A program made the position numbers and the translations under genes. 64,000 nucleotides of DNA from Ustulina deusta (Eukaryota; Ascomycota; Sordariomycetes; Xylariales; Xylariaceae): the NCBI GenBank assembly GCA_023159155.1, contig JAJNNX010000018.1, positions 558,001-622,000 on the forward strand, read 5' to 3'. The notes beneath the pieces were generated by a model. It worked only from the letters and a program-made list of their open reading frames with translations, was not told the origin of the DNA and did not search any database. The stretch's first letter is position 1; each line of letters begins with the position of its first letter. Positions 33,176 to 47,034 of this stretch are shown here, one piece after another.

Positions 33176-35946
33176 CTATGACGCATAATCGGAAGAGCAC
33201 CAGGCTTGGGAGAAAGAGGAATGCGGTCAGGGAGAAAACAGACGTGGGAAAGCAGGGAGATGGTAAGTCGGGACAGGACAGGGTCCAGGGTGAGTGAGTG
33301 GTGAATTCCGCATTTCAGCAGAACCCAAGTGGCCAGCCAGTCAGCTCTAGTGTAGCTGAACTCAATGTGACCAAAAGAAGACTTGGTTTGGGGTCCAGGC
33401 CGACGACTTGTCGCAAATATGTGCCAGCCACGGACCCAAGTAAGACAGGCTGTGTCCTATTACATACGGAGTATATGTAGACCAGTGGAGAAACGATAGG
33501 CGTTGTACATATAAGTAAGCCGTGCTTTTTTCGGTCAAATGTTACACCCCAGTGCCAACTTTTAGTACTTGTAGATGCGTGTATGCTCAACGCCAATATT
33601 TCAAGACTTCTCAGCTCTGGAGGAAACGGTCAGTAGTCGGCTCGATGGCGGCATGGGGTTTGTTCATCTGAATATTGCCGCGGCACCTGGACGTAGATAC
33701 GATTCCCCGTCCTGGAACTCGAATCCCCGGCTTTGATCAGACCAGGCGAGCATGATCAGTTTCATAGATTGATCCTCTTCAACAAGGCTAAGTCATTCTG
33801 AGCAACAGGCGTCCCCCAAAATGCGCGAGTCTGTACCTATGGATGAGCTATTGCGGGCTACTGCAATACCACCCACTAGCCGGAGAAAACGTGTTGGACA
33901 CTAATTACGGTGCAGTCCTCCACCTTCTCGGCTGCCTGCTCAATAAACATGGCGCCAGAGTGCCCCCCTCAAGTATCATCTCGCGGACGGGACGTGGATA
34001 TTTCTAGTGCTCGCGCCGTGGGAGAGACGGGGAGATTCTGCCCGCGAGATGCCTGACTGACTGACTGACTGACCGACTGAACCTTGCACCCCACGGTTCA
34101 CAGCATTGGTGGGCTGAGGCACGTTTCGCATGGGTTCTAGATCCTCTATGCCAAATATAGTCTACCCAGCCTGGGGCGCTAAATCAAGGCCAAAGAACCT
34201 GCGGGCGACAAGCTCTCAGCCCTGGGATCTTGCAACCCCATGGGTGCTACCGTGCCAGAGACCAAGATGGGGGCCGTCGTGGACATATGACGTCTAGACC
34301 GCCTGGATAGAGAGGATGGCGTTGGGGCTCGGAATTCTAGAGAAGGCTCGGTCGCTTCACCTCGATTTACATAATTAAAAACTGGTGAAAGAATACCTAC
34401 GTATGATGATTGGTGGGCGCCCGCCCACACAAACCATGGAGGGTGTGTTGGTGCACCTACATGGAACTAGGGGTAAGACCAAAGAAGCTAGTGTCGTATT
34501 CGCCCGATTCTTTATACCAAATACCTACATACTTATATGCGTATCTAGGTGGTGTACCAACGCTACAGTGTAAGACAGAGTGTGGCTGAGGTGTTGCAGG
34601 ATCGCGCGAATCCAGTTGCACATTCTGCGATCGCGGTGATTTTCTGGCTGATGCTCGGGTTCACGGGATTTTTGTCTGCGGACCAGGTGGATTTTGGTGC
34701 GTGATTACGTTTATAATCTGAACGAGTAGTGTACCTAGTACGCTTGTTGCTCCTGTGGATGCAGGCAGATGTATCGGTAACGATTCCTCTATGTGCGTCT
34801 GTAAGCCATCCTGTCAGAGAATACCACCATCCTTCCGGCGCTGTGCCCCCAAAATGCACATATTTGTAAAGCCTCCCCAGGCGTAGTGCGCACTGGGATA
34901 AAACCCACACTATTCCCTTACAGCCGCCCCAGACGGATATTGCGTGCTATTGTTGTCTTGTCCTGTTATGAATGCGGAGGTCGCGGCATCATCGGTTCCT
35001 GTATGTATTTTGCCAGGCACAATTTCTGTTCATCTACCTACTAGACTTATAGTTGAGGCGATGCACTTGATATACAGTACAATTGTGTCCAGCTCTTCTT
35101 CTTCTTTTTTTCTCTGTCCGACGAGCAGTTAGATTCAACTATCGACTGGTCTAGCACCAGACACCACATCAGTGAGGATTTGGACCCTGACGAACGAGAG
35201 CAGCTTGTAGAAATTCGCATACCATGGAGCGTGTTGATCGCCTTCACATGTCTGAGACAATAACATTTCATAATAATCTTTACCTAGCTAGCATTCAAGA
35301 AAAACTGCTGTATGAAAACATCAGATGAACCCTAGAAGAGGCTTCCGAAGATAGCATATCTTGGATTACCTATGTTCCCACTTATTCAAACAAGTCTTCT
35401 GAACGCCTTTTATTCCTATGCCCATAGCAAACGAGTCTCTACGAACTAGCCTCTCCCCGAGATTGTTCGTTGGCAACAAGTCACGTCGTCCCCATCTGCT
35501 TTAACGTGAGTCGTCTCAGTCAATAGGTAAATGCGGCACATTAAGTGAGACAGACTCGATCCAAATCTGCTCAGTTCTCCTCCTTTCTTCAGGTTGTAGT
35601 CAACGGATATTGTTATTATGATCGTGCGCGTGCTATTAACTCGTCCTATTTGATTCATCGTGGCACAATTACGCCACGTCAGCGTACCCCAGCTCTTAGC
35701 CATTATAAATATACAACGAGCTGCCACTGTTGAGGCAGGCGAATTAATTAAATCAGTATCCCTACTGGACCGACCCGTTACCTCGTGCACCTATTCGTAA
35801 CTCATATGGAATGAACGAACGAGCGAAAGTGGATAACAATGCAGGCCACATACCGCTCTAAAGTCTTGTCCGGCCGACGTGTGATTCATGTAATTTGACT
35901 GTCCAGAACAAGGCGGCACAATATTGGGAGGGATATAAGGAGTTCA
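33176..35946. other. Intergenic, no gene seen
   Basis: Beyond the unresolved N-terminal exon of the surface protein no gene is supported. A GACT tetranucleotide run lies at 34053-34080. Frames at 34563-34910 and 35446-35790 lack domains and credible coding features. Confidence 0.5.
34053..34080. repeat. GACT tetranucleotide microsatellite
   Basis: Seven near-perfect CTGA/GACT units, one changed to GACC. Confidence 0.8.
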
Positions 35947-38900
35947 TCATGCAAATGTCATTGTGATCTCCTTTTCCTTACCAAAGTCTTCATCCTCGTC
36001 TGCCCATGGGTCTTCAAGGGCTACGTTCGGTGTTGTGCGGGACGTCTTCATCTCCGGGCGCGTAGGGCTTGGCGTATTTACATAGTCTTTCATGGGGGGA
36101 GGTGGTGCTTCGGGGTCTCTGAAGGCCGTATCAAATGTCATCTGAATGTCGTCTTGTTCGTGCTGAAATGGGTGTCCATGAAAATCCCCTGACCGTAATG
36201 TCGGCGTTCTATCAAGGCTTTGTGTTTCACGTAGCATGTCTCGTGGAGTTGACTGTGTAGTTGGTGATGTATCGAGCTTCATCGGCGGTAATGTGGACGC
36301 CAACTCTTTGACTTGTAGCTTCTCGTCACGTGCCAACTGGGCGCGTATGGCGTCGACATCAAACAAGACGCCGCTATTATTACCCTCGTCCTCGGTTCGA
36401 GACACATCTGCCCGTTTGCTGTCTTCATAGATCTCCCAGTCCTGACGATCAGCTTTCTTCTTCCGACTAAAGATGCCCCAGCTACCTTTTCCTTTCTTCG
36501 ATTGCCCCTCCTTCTCTAGCTCCTTGCGAGCTTCTTCGATCTCGTTGATGAGTTCGATTTGTCGTTCTCGGTGACGGTCTGGATCGGGATCCTCGATCTC
36601 TCCAAATTCGTCACTTTCAACCGCCCAGCCACATTCTCGTAGGAGACGAGGCATAGCCGTTCGGTATTGCATATGGCCATTAACGAACTTTGTGCAATCA
36701 AAGTTTTCAACTTCGGGTATCCCGTCTATGGTGCCTAGACCAGCCACTCGTCGAATACCCCCATTTGTCAGGCGAAAAAGGTAGCCTAGAATCCAGTCGT
36801 TGCGGTTATATCCATTGACGAATCGGCCAGCGACGACAGCCCTGGCCCTAATAATTTCTTCCCTTTTCACAACAATGGGTGCTCCGAAGAGGTAGACATT
36901 TTGGACAAGTCCATGCGCACCCTTTCGGGCGAGTTCGAGGAGACAAGAGAGGATGACACGCGAACCAAGGGAGTAACCTACGAGAGTGATGGGGCGGCTG
37001 CCTAGGTTCCTGTCTATCAAAGAATCTGCGAGAATGAGACCGGTAGCCCACGCTCGATCCAGTGATACTGCCCAGGGATTGTCAATCAAGTATGCAAGCT
37101 TTGACAATACAACTGGTAATTGGAGAGCCGCCATCAGACTGATCAAGATCGTACTACCTAGTACTTGCTGAAGGCCTTGGGTGAGAGCCTAGGATGATGA
37201 GCTGAGTGTTGCGTTAATATTTCAAGTGGATTACTTACTTCTGTTGCTAGAATGTTAATGGTGTCACCCATACTCGTTAATAGTTCCGGCTCCCACAATA
37301 TGGAATATAAATCACCCATGATTGGATCCACGGTACTGAATGGTAAACGAACGTCGTCGGCTTTGCTCGTCAGCCACCCGGAAATCGTCAAAATAAGATT
37401 GACCCGCTTGTTGTTGTGAAATGGCCGATACTCAAAGGTCTTCACGGCGCCTGTCCTGCGATCAGCGGCCTTGCCGCCCATGAAACTTCCGGAAGCAGCT
37501 GCACCGGACGTGATGATGGCCGCCCCTCCAGCTCCTGCGAGGAAAGAGCTCGTCCCCCCGATGCCAATTGTCGTAAACCCAGCTGCTAGGCCAGCACCAA
37601 TTAGAGGTGCCAATAACCCCGCTGAAAGCCCGATCACGAGACCACCACCGACCGTGGCCAGCCCCATCATTACGTAGCGTTTCCTAAGAGCCAGTTTTCT
37701 TCGATTTTCGAGGTGTTCTTCCTCGTTCCAATTCTCCTGTTCGGCCTGTTGTTGCATTTCCAAAGCATCCGTTACACGCTTCTCGAACCTGCAGATATCT
37801 ATCCAAGGAACTTCCAAGTCCTTGCCTACTCGTTCTAGAAGTACCCTCGATCGCGCGTCATACATCCCATCAGCTATTAAGACAAGGAAGAGGTCACAAA
37901 GTACGGTCCATCGCAGATCTATATCAATCTTGTCCGTGCTGGGTAGTTGCGAGGGCGTCTTAACTTCTGGCATCTCGTCGCCCTCGTGGCTCTCATAAGG
38001 TGGTGGCGGTTCTGCCGATGCTTCTTGGCTGGGGTCGCTGGAGATGGATAGTCGGGGGGTATTCTTTCCCGATATTTTGGGGGTTGAGGCCGGGGTAGTT
38101 TCTGCCATGGGATTCTTCACCCTCGCGTTTTGCATAAGGGCCGGAGTAAGATCGGCAGGCCGGACGCCATGGTCGGATAGCTGTTCTATCATGATCTGCT
38201 CTGCGGAGCTGATATCCATATGCGCATACAGCCGAACCATGATCTTTTGTGACCACATTTTCATGGCTTCAACTGCTAACTGTAAATCTTTCTTCGCGCT
38301 CTTAAGATGTTGCAATTGTCCCACATCTTTTACCATGTTGGCCAATTCTAAGCGGGCAATGCCGACGTAGGCTATTCTTTGCCCTTCAGTCAAAAGGTCC
38401 TTAGTTGCCTGTAATTGGGAGACTGCATCGCGCTGTTCTTCATCCATTTCCGTCATACTAGTGGATTTGACATTATTAAAAAGGTATCGTGTATTGTCGT
38501 CCATACTTGTCTCGGACTCTGCGTCTTCATCATCTATGACCCGAGTATACCCTTTGCCAGCACCGCCAAGCCCGGCATATTCGTACACATCATCGTCGTC
38601 TGGATTGTGCTCCTTTGCTATAAGTTTGTTATCATCGTCATAGATATCGTAAGGTGCATATGCTGGCATGGTTTGCCATTCGTCATCGGTATCGTTGGCT
38701 TCTCCCTTCGGAGCTGTGAGCTGTTGATGAGAGAATTCGGAGACTCCGAGATTATTGCTCGCCGCGCTAACATCCCGGCTATGGTTCACGCGGGGAGCCT
38801 TTTCTGCTTCTGCCTCCGCCGCTTGCTTGTTTGCTTGTATTTCTTTGATCGACGGCCCTGATATAGCTTGGACATCTTTGCTCAAAGTATTCCTGCGTTT

Positions 38901-39323
38901 AGTAGCATTTGGAGACTCTAGTTCCGCGTTCTGAGCCGGGTGGACGGCTGCAACTGGGTCTTCAACTTTGGGCGTCGCATTGGGCGTTTGTTGTGATGCA
39001 GACGGAACATCTTGGAGGGCTTCCTTTTCGTTGTTTGATATGTTCGAGTCGCTGGTTTTGGTGGCGGCACTCGTCGACACCAATGTCGACTTGTCATCTA
39101 CCGACTTCGGGTCGGCACCTTTCTTCGGCGCCTCTGGGCGCGCTGTCTGCAAAGTCTCCTGATGAGTTATATTGGACCCTTCGGAGGGGACATTACTCTC
39201 GACAGGCCGAGCCGTAGCGCCCGTAGGCTTGTGTTCGCCGCTGTCATCGTTCTCCACGGGGCTTACGTATTTTCGGATGGGCAAGCCAAAATCGTCAACT
39301 TCAGGGACGCCGCCAGCTGCCAT
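35947..39323 (-). CDS. DUF726 alpha/beta-hydrolase, Mil1/TMCO4-like
   Basis: Two exons, 39323-37239 and 37188-35947, give 1,108 residues. The 50-base intron (GTAAGT...CCTAG) joins NILATE to ALTQGLQQVLGS in frame. The N-terminal ~330 residues are acidic and disordered with many Ser/Thr. A hydrophobic, Gly/Ala-rich segment (about 547-615) suggests two or more membrane passes or a hairpin. The catalytic part follows: LILADSLIDRNLGSRPITLVGYSLGSRVI with the nucleophile elbow GYSLG (S768), then YLFGAP and NGYNRNDWILGYLFR. This matches PF05277; yeast Mil1 (YFL034W) is a putative lipase that binds the AP-1R adaptor complex. A polar tail with proline-rich DPEAPPPPMKD follows. ATG 39323 (MAAGGVPEVDDFGLPIRKY) is preferred over the open frame upstream. 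Confidence 0.9.
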
Positions 39324-40211
39324 GGGTGCTTTTGTCTTGTGCGCATGTGGGTGGTGCGAGCTGTTGACCTTGGTGGACTCGGGGAAAGGCACTGGGAATT
39401 GTAGTTTTGGAAAAGGGGTTATTTGGTACGGGATAGGTAATTGTTAAGAGATCGTTCACATTGAATAAAATGTGAGGTTCCAGGCGTCGTTTGGCATTCC
39501 CCACATTGCTGTTTAGGTGATTAGCTGCAATCCATTCAGGTCAGGGATCGGCGGTGTCCAGTGGACCGACACCGACACGCGGTGACATGACTTTGCATGT
39601 ATATCTACCTAGACTAAAGTAATGGAGAACTTTGCTGCGACTAGGATCGAGTTGAAACAAATGGGTACTAGACTACAGTGCAATGTGCTGGTCCCATCTC
39701 ATTTGGCAGTATCAAGAGGGTTTCATTTTTGATTTAGTCCCGAAGGGGTACTTTACAAGATATGAGTTCCATTTTCCTATCTTTGCTACACTAGGTAGTG
39801 CCCAGTATACACTACATTGTACTTACTAGTCGTCATTTCAAATCGCGGTCTTAGATTTGAAAGAAAAGAATACCTAGGTCTTTTTACTTTAGCACCTACC
39901 TGAGTATCTAAAGTAGGTAGTTACCTACATACCTATCTTGTAATATACATAGGTAGTGTACTTCCTTGAATACCTTAGTACATATAGGTCCCGGTCCTAC
40001 TATGTAGATAGGAGATCCAGGGAGATAATAACCGAACTACGACGCCCGTCTCTCTCAACCTGTCGTAATGTGTGTAGGACTAGGCACCTCACGAGTCTTA
40101 GAAATATAATTCAGATTCATGGTGGTATCGTTGATTTTTCAGGTCCATGTGGGTATGATTTTTGTCCTTCCTAGAAACGCCATGCAAATGCTTTCTTGGG
40201 CACGCAGACCA
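39324..40211. other. Promoter region and spacer
   Basis: No gene supported. TACACTAGGTAGTG and ACCTACCTA words cluster at 39785-39970. It holds the promoter of the DUF726 gene and the 3' flank of UTP23. Confidence 0.5.
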
Positions 40212-41384
40212 TTATTCGTCACCCACTGAAGCCTTCATCTGAATATCATCATCCTTACCGCTAGCAGCAGCAGCGACAGCTTTTGACTTGTGTTTGCGCC
40301 GTCGCTTTCGTCCCGAAACTTCCCCCGCAGTCTCTAGCTGCGCTCCATTATCTGGCTTTGCCTCCTCCGATTCGGCCGTTCCACCTGTCCCCGTCGGGGT
40401 TTTTTCTATGTGGCACGGTTTACGTTCCTCTCTCTTCTTCTTTGTTGACAATGGGTTTGGTTCTTTGGGGCCATATGTCTTTTTCGTCTTTTTCTTCTCA
40501 GGGTTGTTCGGATCAGCCCCTTCCTTTGTACCGTTGTTATCACCGTCATCCGTATCCTCTTGCTGTCTCTTCCTCTTCCCACCCGACGATTTGAGCTCCG
40601 CAGTAAACTTCGCCTTCTCATCTCGTGAACGTGCTTTCACAGTAGTCGAAGATGCTGGTTCCATGATGAGGACGGACCGCCGGATATACAGCAATGGCAC
40701 GACCTGGATACCGTTCCGCAACGAGGATCGGATTTCGTCATCGTTGATTGCGCACACATAGCGGTGCTTATTGATTCCGGTTTTACTCGGGTCAACTACG
40801 GAGTGAAGGCAATGTAACTCTTCTGTTCGAAATCATCAGTTAGTAATCGCCGACGAAGGTAAGAAGTTGCCTTGGATTCGGGTGATGTAGGAATAACTGA
40901 GCCCAAAGGCTGCCGAATAAGAAACAAAAAGCCTCGCCAAATCATACCGAGAGGTTCAGGGTAGTCGGAGGGGTGATGCCCACATCGTCGTCGTTCCAAT
41001 CTTTCCTTTGCGAATTCGATAACAGCTCCTATGCCGGACTCATTCTTCCTAGCGTACAACCATCGCATCGAGCACTGAGTTATTACTAGGCGATTAAATT
41101 AGCATAGCGCCCAGAGATTGAAAGAGAACATGGACGCACATAGTTTCGTGTTACCGTGTAGAGTGGCCTTCAGTATGTGATCGATGTCCATCTTGCTACG
41201 GATAGCAGCCTCAAGAAACTGGCTGTCGCAGAGGACTTGGTAAGGCTCACGAAATCCGAAATTTATCTCTTGACAAGAATCCATTTAGCGATGCGTTGGG
41301 GACCTTGGATATGTATGTGCGAATCTACTCACCATATTGGTTCATTAGCCGCTTGTACTGCTTCGATCTCTTTGCGCGCGGCAT
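40212..41384 (-). CDS. utp23: rRNA-processing protein UTP23 homologue
   Basis: Four exons: 41384-41333, 41268-41140, 41085-40948 and 40822-40212, giving 309 residues. Every junction keeps frame and restores family sequence: MPRAKRSKQYKRLMNQY-EINFGFREPYQVL, LHGNTKL-LITQCSMRWLYARK, DYPEPL-EELHCLHSVVDPSKTG, then NKHRYVCAINDDEIRSSLR and VPLLYIRRSVLIMEP. This is a degenerate PIN domain with the CxxxRxLY/RRCGHH zinc-type cysteine-histidine set. The C-terminal third is a Lys/Arg-rich nucleolar-type tail (GPKEPNPLS, GRKRRRKHKSK). Utp23 is a small-subunit processome component needed for early 18S rRNA cleavages and snR30 release in yeast. Known homologues lack some PIN acidic residues. Donor GTGCGT of intron 2 is non-consensus but gives the only family-consistent join. 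Confidence 0.93.
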
Positions 41385-42038
41385 CCTCCTATGTTTGCTG
41401 ATTGACCAGAGTGGCTAGTATTATGATATACTTTGTCGTTGGCGCTAGATATAATACGGCGTCTTCCTTACTACACTCGGGGAGGGAAGTTGTAGTGGTT
41501 CAGTGAAGATGATTGGAGATGAAGCTTCCTAATAGAGCTTTTTTTTTGAGATGGTCAGATAGATAGATGGTACAAACTTCTTTATCGATACCTATCAATT
41601 ATTCAAAGTGGGTCTAAGCACCCCACTACCAGATAAGTTACTTACCGCAGCACAAGTTATCGGTGATGGGCTCCCAACTCCTTGAGCCGCGGAGTGTGGT
41701 TTTGACCTGTGCAATGCAACTTAGAACCCTTTTTACGAATCGAAATATATGTGCTGTTTTCCCCATTGATCTTGCAGTTTATTTTATTTCTTTTTTTCTA
41801 TGTGGTCTAACGATTATATTATGTAGGTTAGCTTGGATAAGTCATATCGCCGGCACATGCACGGATCGATGCCGACTGACCCACTAAAGCCGTTTTGCTG
41901 CCTCCGATCTCAACGCAGAGGCATATCAACATACTCGAACGCCCAGACTAGCGATTGTGCTTCCCAGTGTGATATCTAATACGTCATATAGCTCAATATG
42001 AACAAGGACCCTTTGAACCAACGTGAAAAGCTAAAAAC
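41385..42038. other. Spacer between UTP23 and PTC7
   Basis: No gene is supported in these 650 bases. It must contain the UTP23 promoter and the 3' flank of PTC7. A run of T (41539-41548) and GATA units near 41555-41570 are the only notable features. Confidence 0.5.
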
Positions 42039-43341
42039 CTACATGAATGTATTGCGTCGGCATAATCCGGCTACAACGCTGATGTCGTCAAGTTTCCCTG
42101 AACCAATGACCATTAGCATTTATAATTGGTCACAGTATTGAGATGACGTGACTCACCACCCGAACTAGCCAGTCCTTCTTCGATGGCGTGTTCCATGTAT
42201 GGGCTCTCCGCAAAGGGGTCGGTTGCAACCGCTTTGGCCGCCTTCATCAGCTCTTCAGCGACAAGTATCATACCGCCGTTTGCGCCGTCAGTGCGATCGC
42301 CATAGGCGTGGCCGCCTTCTCCGGCTTCCCAACGTTGCACGCTTTTCGACACGTTATCAACAATCTCATGCTCCCAGAGATTATCGGTGACTCCGTCAGA
42401 CATTGCAAGACATATATCTCCTTCGGCGAGCTCTACCATCTCGACTGTTGCGTTCTGGTTTGGAGTGTCTGGGCTGTTCGTGCCGAGCTGTCTTGGGCAG
42501 TCGAACCAATGCCATTGCGCTTTTGACTTGTATATTACTTCCCGACTTTTAACACGGACAACCATGACTTGTGAATCGCCCAGGTTTGTTACGTATAGAA
42601 GCGGCATTACCGTCGATTGCGGATTTTTCAAGTCGCCTTTATAGAAGAGCTGTGCACCTGCAGCCGTTGTCGTTCCTAGACAGTCATTAGGCTCAGATGT
42701 GGCCTCGACTGTTCGCTCGTATGCTATTTGCAAATATCGTTTCGGATCTGGCTGGTAGGAGCTAGGCTGTCGGACTTGAGCAATATCCTCCTCCATGGCT
42801 ACTACCCAGAAGTGTAGGATCAACCGAGACCACAGGCTTGTAGTAATGTCAGTAACGAGTATTTGAGCACTTGTTGACGACAAGAGATGCGTTACCCTGC
42901 ATGGCCTCTCGGTCGGGATGACCATGCGCCCACCCCGTCATTCGCGCATATAAAGTGATCGCTGGCGTAGACGGCATCGTCTCCATTGGTGTATCCCTGA
43001 ATAAGCTCGCCATGAACGAATACGCGCCTGTCACGACTCTGGTGATGGGTGCTCAGCGGATCTGAAAAGGAGCCGGAAGGGGGTGACAAAAACGGCGGGG
43101 GAAATGGTCTGGGTGGGCGTTTGGCGAAAAGCGCAATGCCCGTCTCGAAAAAAAAAGGAAGCCTCAGATGAGAGTCTCGAAGAGGTGGGGTGACGTCGCT
43201 GGTGCTGCTTGTTGCGCTAGTGGAAGATATCAAGCTAAATTGTTGAACCGAAAGAGGCCATAGCGTAGAGTAGCTACGGTAGCATGGTCGTCGCGTCGGA
43301 CCTAAAATAGAGGCCAGCACGGGGAGAGGTGACCTCCTCAT
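42039..43341 (-). CDS. ptc7: Mitochondrial PP2C-type protein phosphatase (PTC7-like)
   Basis: Three exons: 43341-42896, 42836-42157 and 42097-42039, giving 394 residues. Both introns are 59 bases with GTAACG and GTGAGT donors; joins read HAG-LWSRLIL and ASSGG-KLDDISVV. The basic, Ser-rich N-terminus (MRRSPLPVLASILGPTRRP) fits a mitochondrial presequence. PP2C motifs run in order: NGDDAVYASDHFICANDGVGAWS, LGTTTAAGAQLFYKG, YVTNLGDSQVMVVR, LAMSDGVTDNLWEHEIVD and DDISVVAG, supplying the metal-binding aspartates. Yeast Ptc7 dephosphorylates proteins including Coq7, which controls ubiquinone synthesis; the same role here is inferred. The frame is also open from a GTG at 43347, but ATG 43341 is used. 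Confidence 0.93.
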
Positions 43342-46300
43342 CCCCACGATGCACGCACGCGCAGGCTGGAGAAAGGAATGCTACGAAATGGGAGCGCTGC
43401 TACGCATGGTGGGATGGGACGGATGTCTGATAATGGTGGCACGGCCTATCGATAATAACAATGTAAGGTTGGTATCGCTCTGGAACCCTGCCTGCCGTCG
43501 AGATTCTAAATCGATAGATGCACGAGACAGAGGAGATGCATGTGACAGAGGGGAGTGCCTGGACCGCCCACTAACCTACCTAGGTACCCAGTAATAGTGT
43601 GTTAGACTCATGGGTGGGGACCTGACTCTGATGTACAGTAGGTAGGTACTTACCTACAGGTAGTAGGACCAGTCTTGCATTTCTTTGGCAGGACAACATC
43701 GTACCTATGCGTATTCCTCAGCTTTAACCACTCTTTTTTTTCTTTTGTTTTTTTCCCTTTTAAAAAGGGTTCATGGTCGCTCTGCATAGTGTACACTACT
43801 CTCTGGATATTGCCCCCTTCGGTCCTCACTAGATATGCACCTAATTATGGGAACACCTGCTATTCCTTAGACACAACGGGCAAATCGAGTTTTATTATCC
43901 CACCAAGTTTTCCTGAGTTTGTGCTTATATATATGCAGCACAGTGCCTCACTCCCCAATTTCTATACCACGGGGCATTTTGAATTACTCAACGGCAAATA
44001 TCGTAAGTCATTTATGATTATATTGATAGTGCTGCGGTGAGAGCAAAACATGAGCATCGTAGATACTCAGTCCCGCATATATAGTACCCCGTGACAATTG
44101 GGTCAGCACTATACGGATAAGCAGGAATAGGTGAGCGAACGTTCTGCATCATCGCAACTCTGGAAGAGATCATCGCCACCTCGAATCATATCATGTCTGA
44201 GAAAGTGCTGAGCTGTCAAATAGCTAACACCACCCTTGTTCTAAACAGGGCTTCTCGGTGAGCTTCGGAAATGTAGATATGATGATGTAGGTACTCTAAT
44301 AAACCGGAGAACTTAGTTAGGCTGTGAGGACCTTGAACTAAGCAGATAAAGTATGTAATACACATACACTAGACATTGCTTCCAAAGGATTCTAGCTAGT
44401 GGAATTATGAGCACGAATCTCTTAGCCCATGGTCCAAGTATCTACATGTAAACGCGTATTCGCATATACACGACCCGTGTTTATTGGTAAATACGAAATA
44501 CCTAGCATAGAGCAGCTTGTCTGGTCCCATATTATTTTACTAATATCAGGCAAACTGATAACACCAGATACTAGGGTCTTAGCATCAGAACTAGGTACTT
44601 AGCATGTCATGATAATCAGTCACTACTACCTACATATAGCTACTGCGTAGTGTACATGTAGTGTGGTATACACTATACTAGATAGATCCGCGACAGGAAA
44701 CTCAGGGTACCTATTTTGAGACTAGCAGGGAACCTTCGCCCTCGACGATACTCAGCCCGCCAACTGACGTAATGTATCCGAGAAATATTTAGCTAATATT
44801 TGATACTGTATACTGTATGGGTGTGTCTGTTTAAGAACTGTGCCGTACCATCCGGTTGCTGCCGTAGCTGAGCATTGATTGATGCACACAAGGGTCAACC
44901 TGGGCGGCTTTGCTTGCAGGAGCTAAGCGGGAGAAATCAAGAATTGGCGTTCGGGAATCAAAGACAGGGCTTCTGGGCGGCATGATTTGTGACATGGGGC
45001 TTGATATTTATTAATACGACTCTACTAGTATGGATAGCTATTTTGTGCGTTTACTGTACCTACCTACTTACACCACAGATCTACGCGAGGTAGGCAGGCG
45101 CTCTGAAGGACAAGGAGCCTCAACAGATGTAGTAATTCTCTTAAAGGTAGGTAGTCTAGTGTAAACATTGTCTTGTCTCTCTCGTTTTCATTTTTCATCC
45201 GACTTTGACCGGACTCGACCGACACCTTTCTTTATTCCTTCCCTGTGTCTTGGATTTCTTGGCCGACTCTGACCGACGCTTCCGTGGTGAGCTGTGACCA
45301 ATCGGTACCCCAAAAGAGTATAATTCGAGCGGCTACGTATACGTCACTCCGACGATTTCTTGCATCGGGACCGGCAACTGTACAGCCACAGCATCGAGGT
45401 CAGCATTAAATCTAGTGCAGCCTGCATAGTCCGGACCATTTGTTCATGCCAAGAAGGCGGTATCATACAAGCGTCTAATCCCTCGTGTTGAATAGACACC
45501 AAGGGACCGGCAGAACCAGGAAACCGTCAGAGCAAGCCAGTCGTGGTGGCGGATTGTCGACGCAAATTGCAAGCCCCGACATCTGAGACCTTCCCCTTTT
45601 CTGACGTGGATGGCATTCCATTAATTCGTATTTGCGTGTCGATGTGGATATCGCGCATGCGGTGCCACCCAGATCCCGTGAAGCTACAAAACTCGCTCGC
45701 GCCCACTTTCTCCTGATACAGTCACACTACAGTTGCATGTGCTGATTGACCGTCGGTACTTTTTTGGCCGGGAGCATAACCGGGTGGTTGGTGTACAGGT
45801 TTTCAACACTCTCGTTTTTTTATTTTTTTTTGTACGTCTTGTTGCTGTTGTTAATATTTCCCTTTTTATGCGTCATTTGTCCCATCTTCGACCAGCAGCG
45901 CCGACAGGCAACAGAGTGACGGACGAGGCCGTTCTTCAAAGGACGCCTCATATTTTTGTTTTTGTCTGTTGCACTTGAGCCGGCGTTTACGCAAAGCAGA
46001 CCCAAACTCAAAGCTGCAGCGAGCGATTCCAGTTCGCTGGGGTCCTCAGGTGCTTGACTGGGAGTTGAGATAGACAAGATGGTCAGGAAACGCGGTTAGT
46101 ATATATTCCTTTCCATTTCTTACTTGGATTCCCACTCGTCTCCCGAACGCCTGGTTCAAGGGTTGTAATCGTCACACATGGCCTTCGAGTCCACAACTCG
46201 TACCCTAGCAAGTAGCTCTGCCCATGTACAAATGAAGATGACAGATGAAAAGAGTCGCTCGTTACAAGCCCAGTCACGCACAGAGCAGCTTGTGATGTGA

Positions 46301-47034
46301 ACACCACAATGCTGTCTCCTTCCATGTCAAGACCATATTCTAGCTTCGGACCTGGCAGCAACAACACCAACAGCTGCTCTCCCTCAGACCTGTCGTGAAG
46401 GAATAGGGAGAAGTCTTCTCACCATATCCTGTGTACGAGCATATGAGTCCCATTCAATGTATCCACGAAGCAGTTGAAACATCGTCATCACCAGCATTCA
46501 TTTCCCTCTACCGGGTTATCGAACAAGGGGTTCCACAGCTCCCTTGCACTATGGTGGGTGCTGATTCACAGGAATCAGACAAGGCTCCCAGGCTGCCATT
46601 AGACCCTGAAGCCGCCTAAACAAGCACTGCAACAAGCACTACAACAAACACTACACCACAGTAACCAACACAAACTCAAGTCCGCTCGCCTCTCTATTCA
46701 CGGCGGTGCAGCATGTCATCACAAGCACCGCACCTGCATCAGTCCTGCACCATCTTACTTGAGCACAGCGCAGTCGTTAACCTTACCTTCAAGTTCCCCA
46801 GTTCCTCTCCGTCCCGAAACTATCCTTGCACCCCGCCCCTTTCCTCGCTGCGAATCCCTCTCCATTATTTGTCGCTCGTTTGATGCCAGCTCCAACACCC
46901 TCATCTAGAGACCCTCACTGCACTAGTGTCATGACAATTCATTCACCTGACAACTTGGCAACCTAACGAAATATATCCGCTGCCACCCTGTGTCGCGCTA
47001 ACGAATCCTCTCGTGATCAAAAGTGCTTTCGTTT
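43342..47034. other. Long divergent intergenic region
   Basis: About 3.7 kb separates the divergently transcribed PTC7 and PH-domain genes. No gene is supported; frames at 45733-46077 and 46083-46619 were inspected and rejected. TAGTGTACAC/ACCTACCT words recur at 43570-43665, 44580-44700 and 45055-45165. The last 400 bases, rich in CA/CT, probably form the leader of the PH-domain gene. Confidence 0.5.

Noticed and set aside
45733..46619. Possible small gene upstream of the PH-domain gene, including a short ATG at 46079 followed by a GTTAGT
   Set aside because: No coherent second exon could be found and the frames lack protein character.
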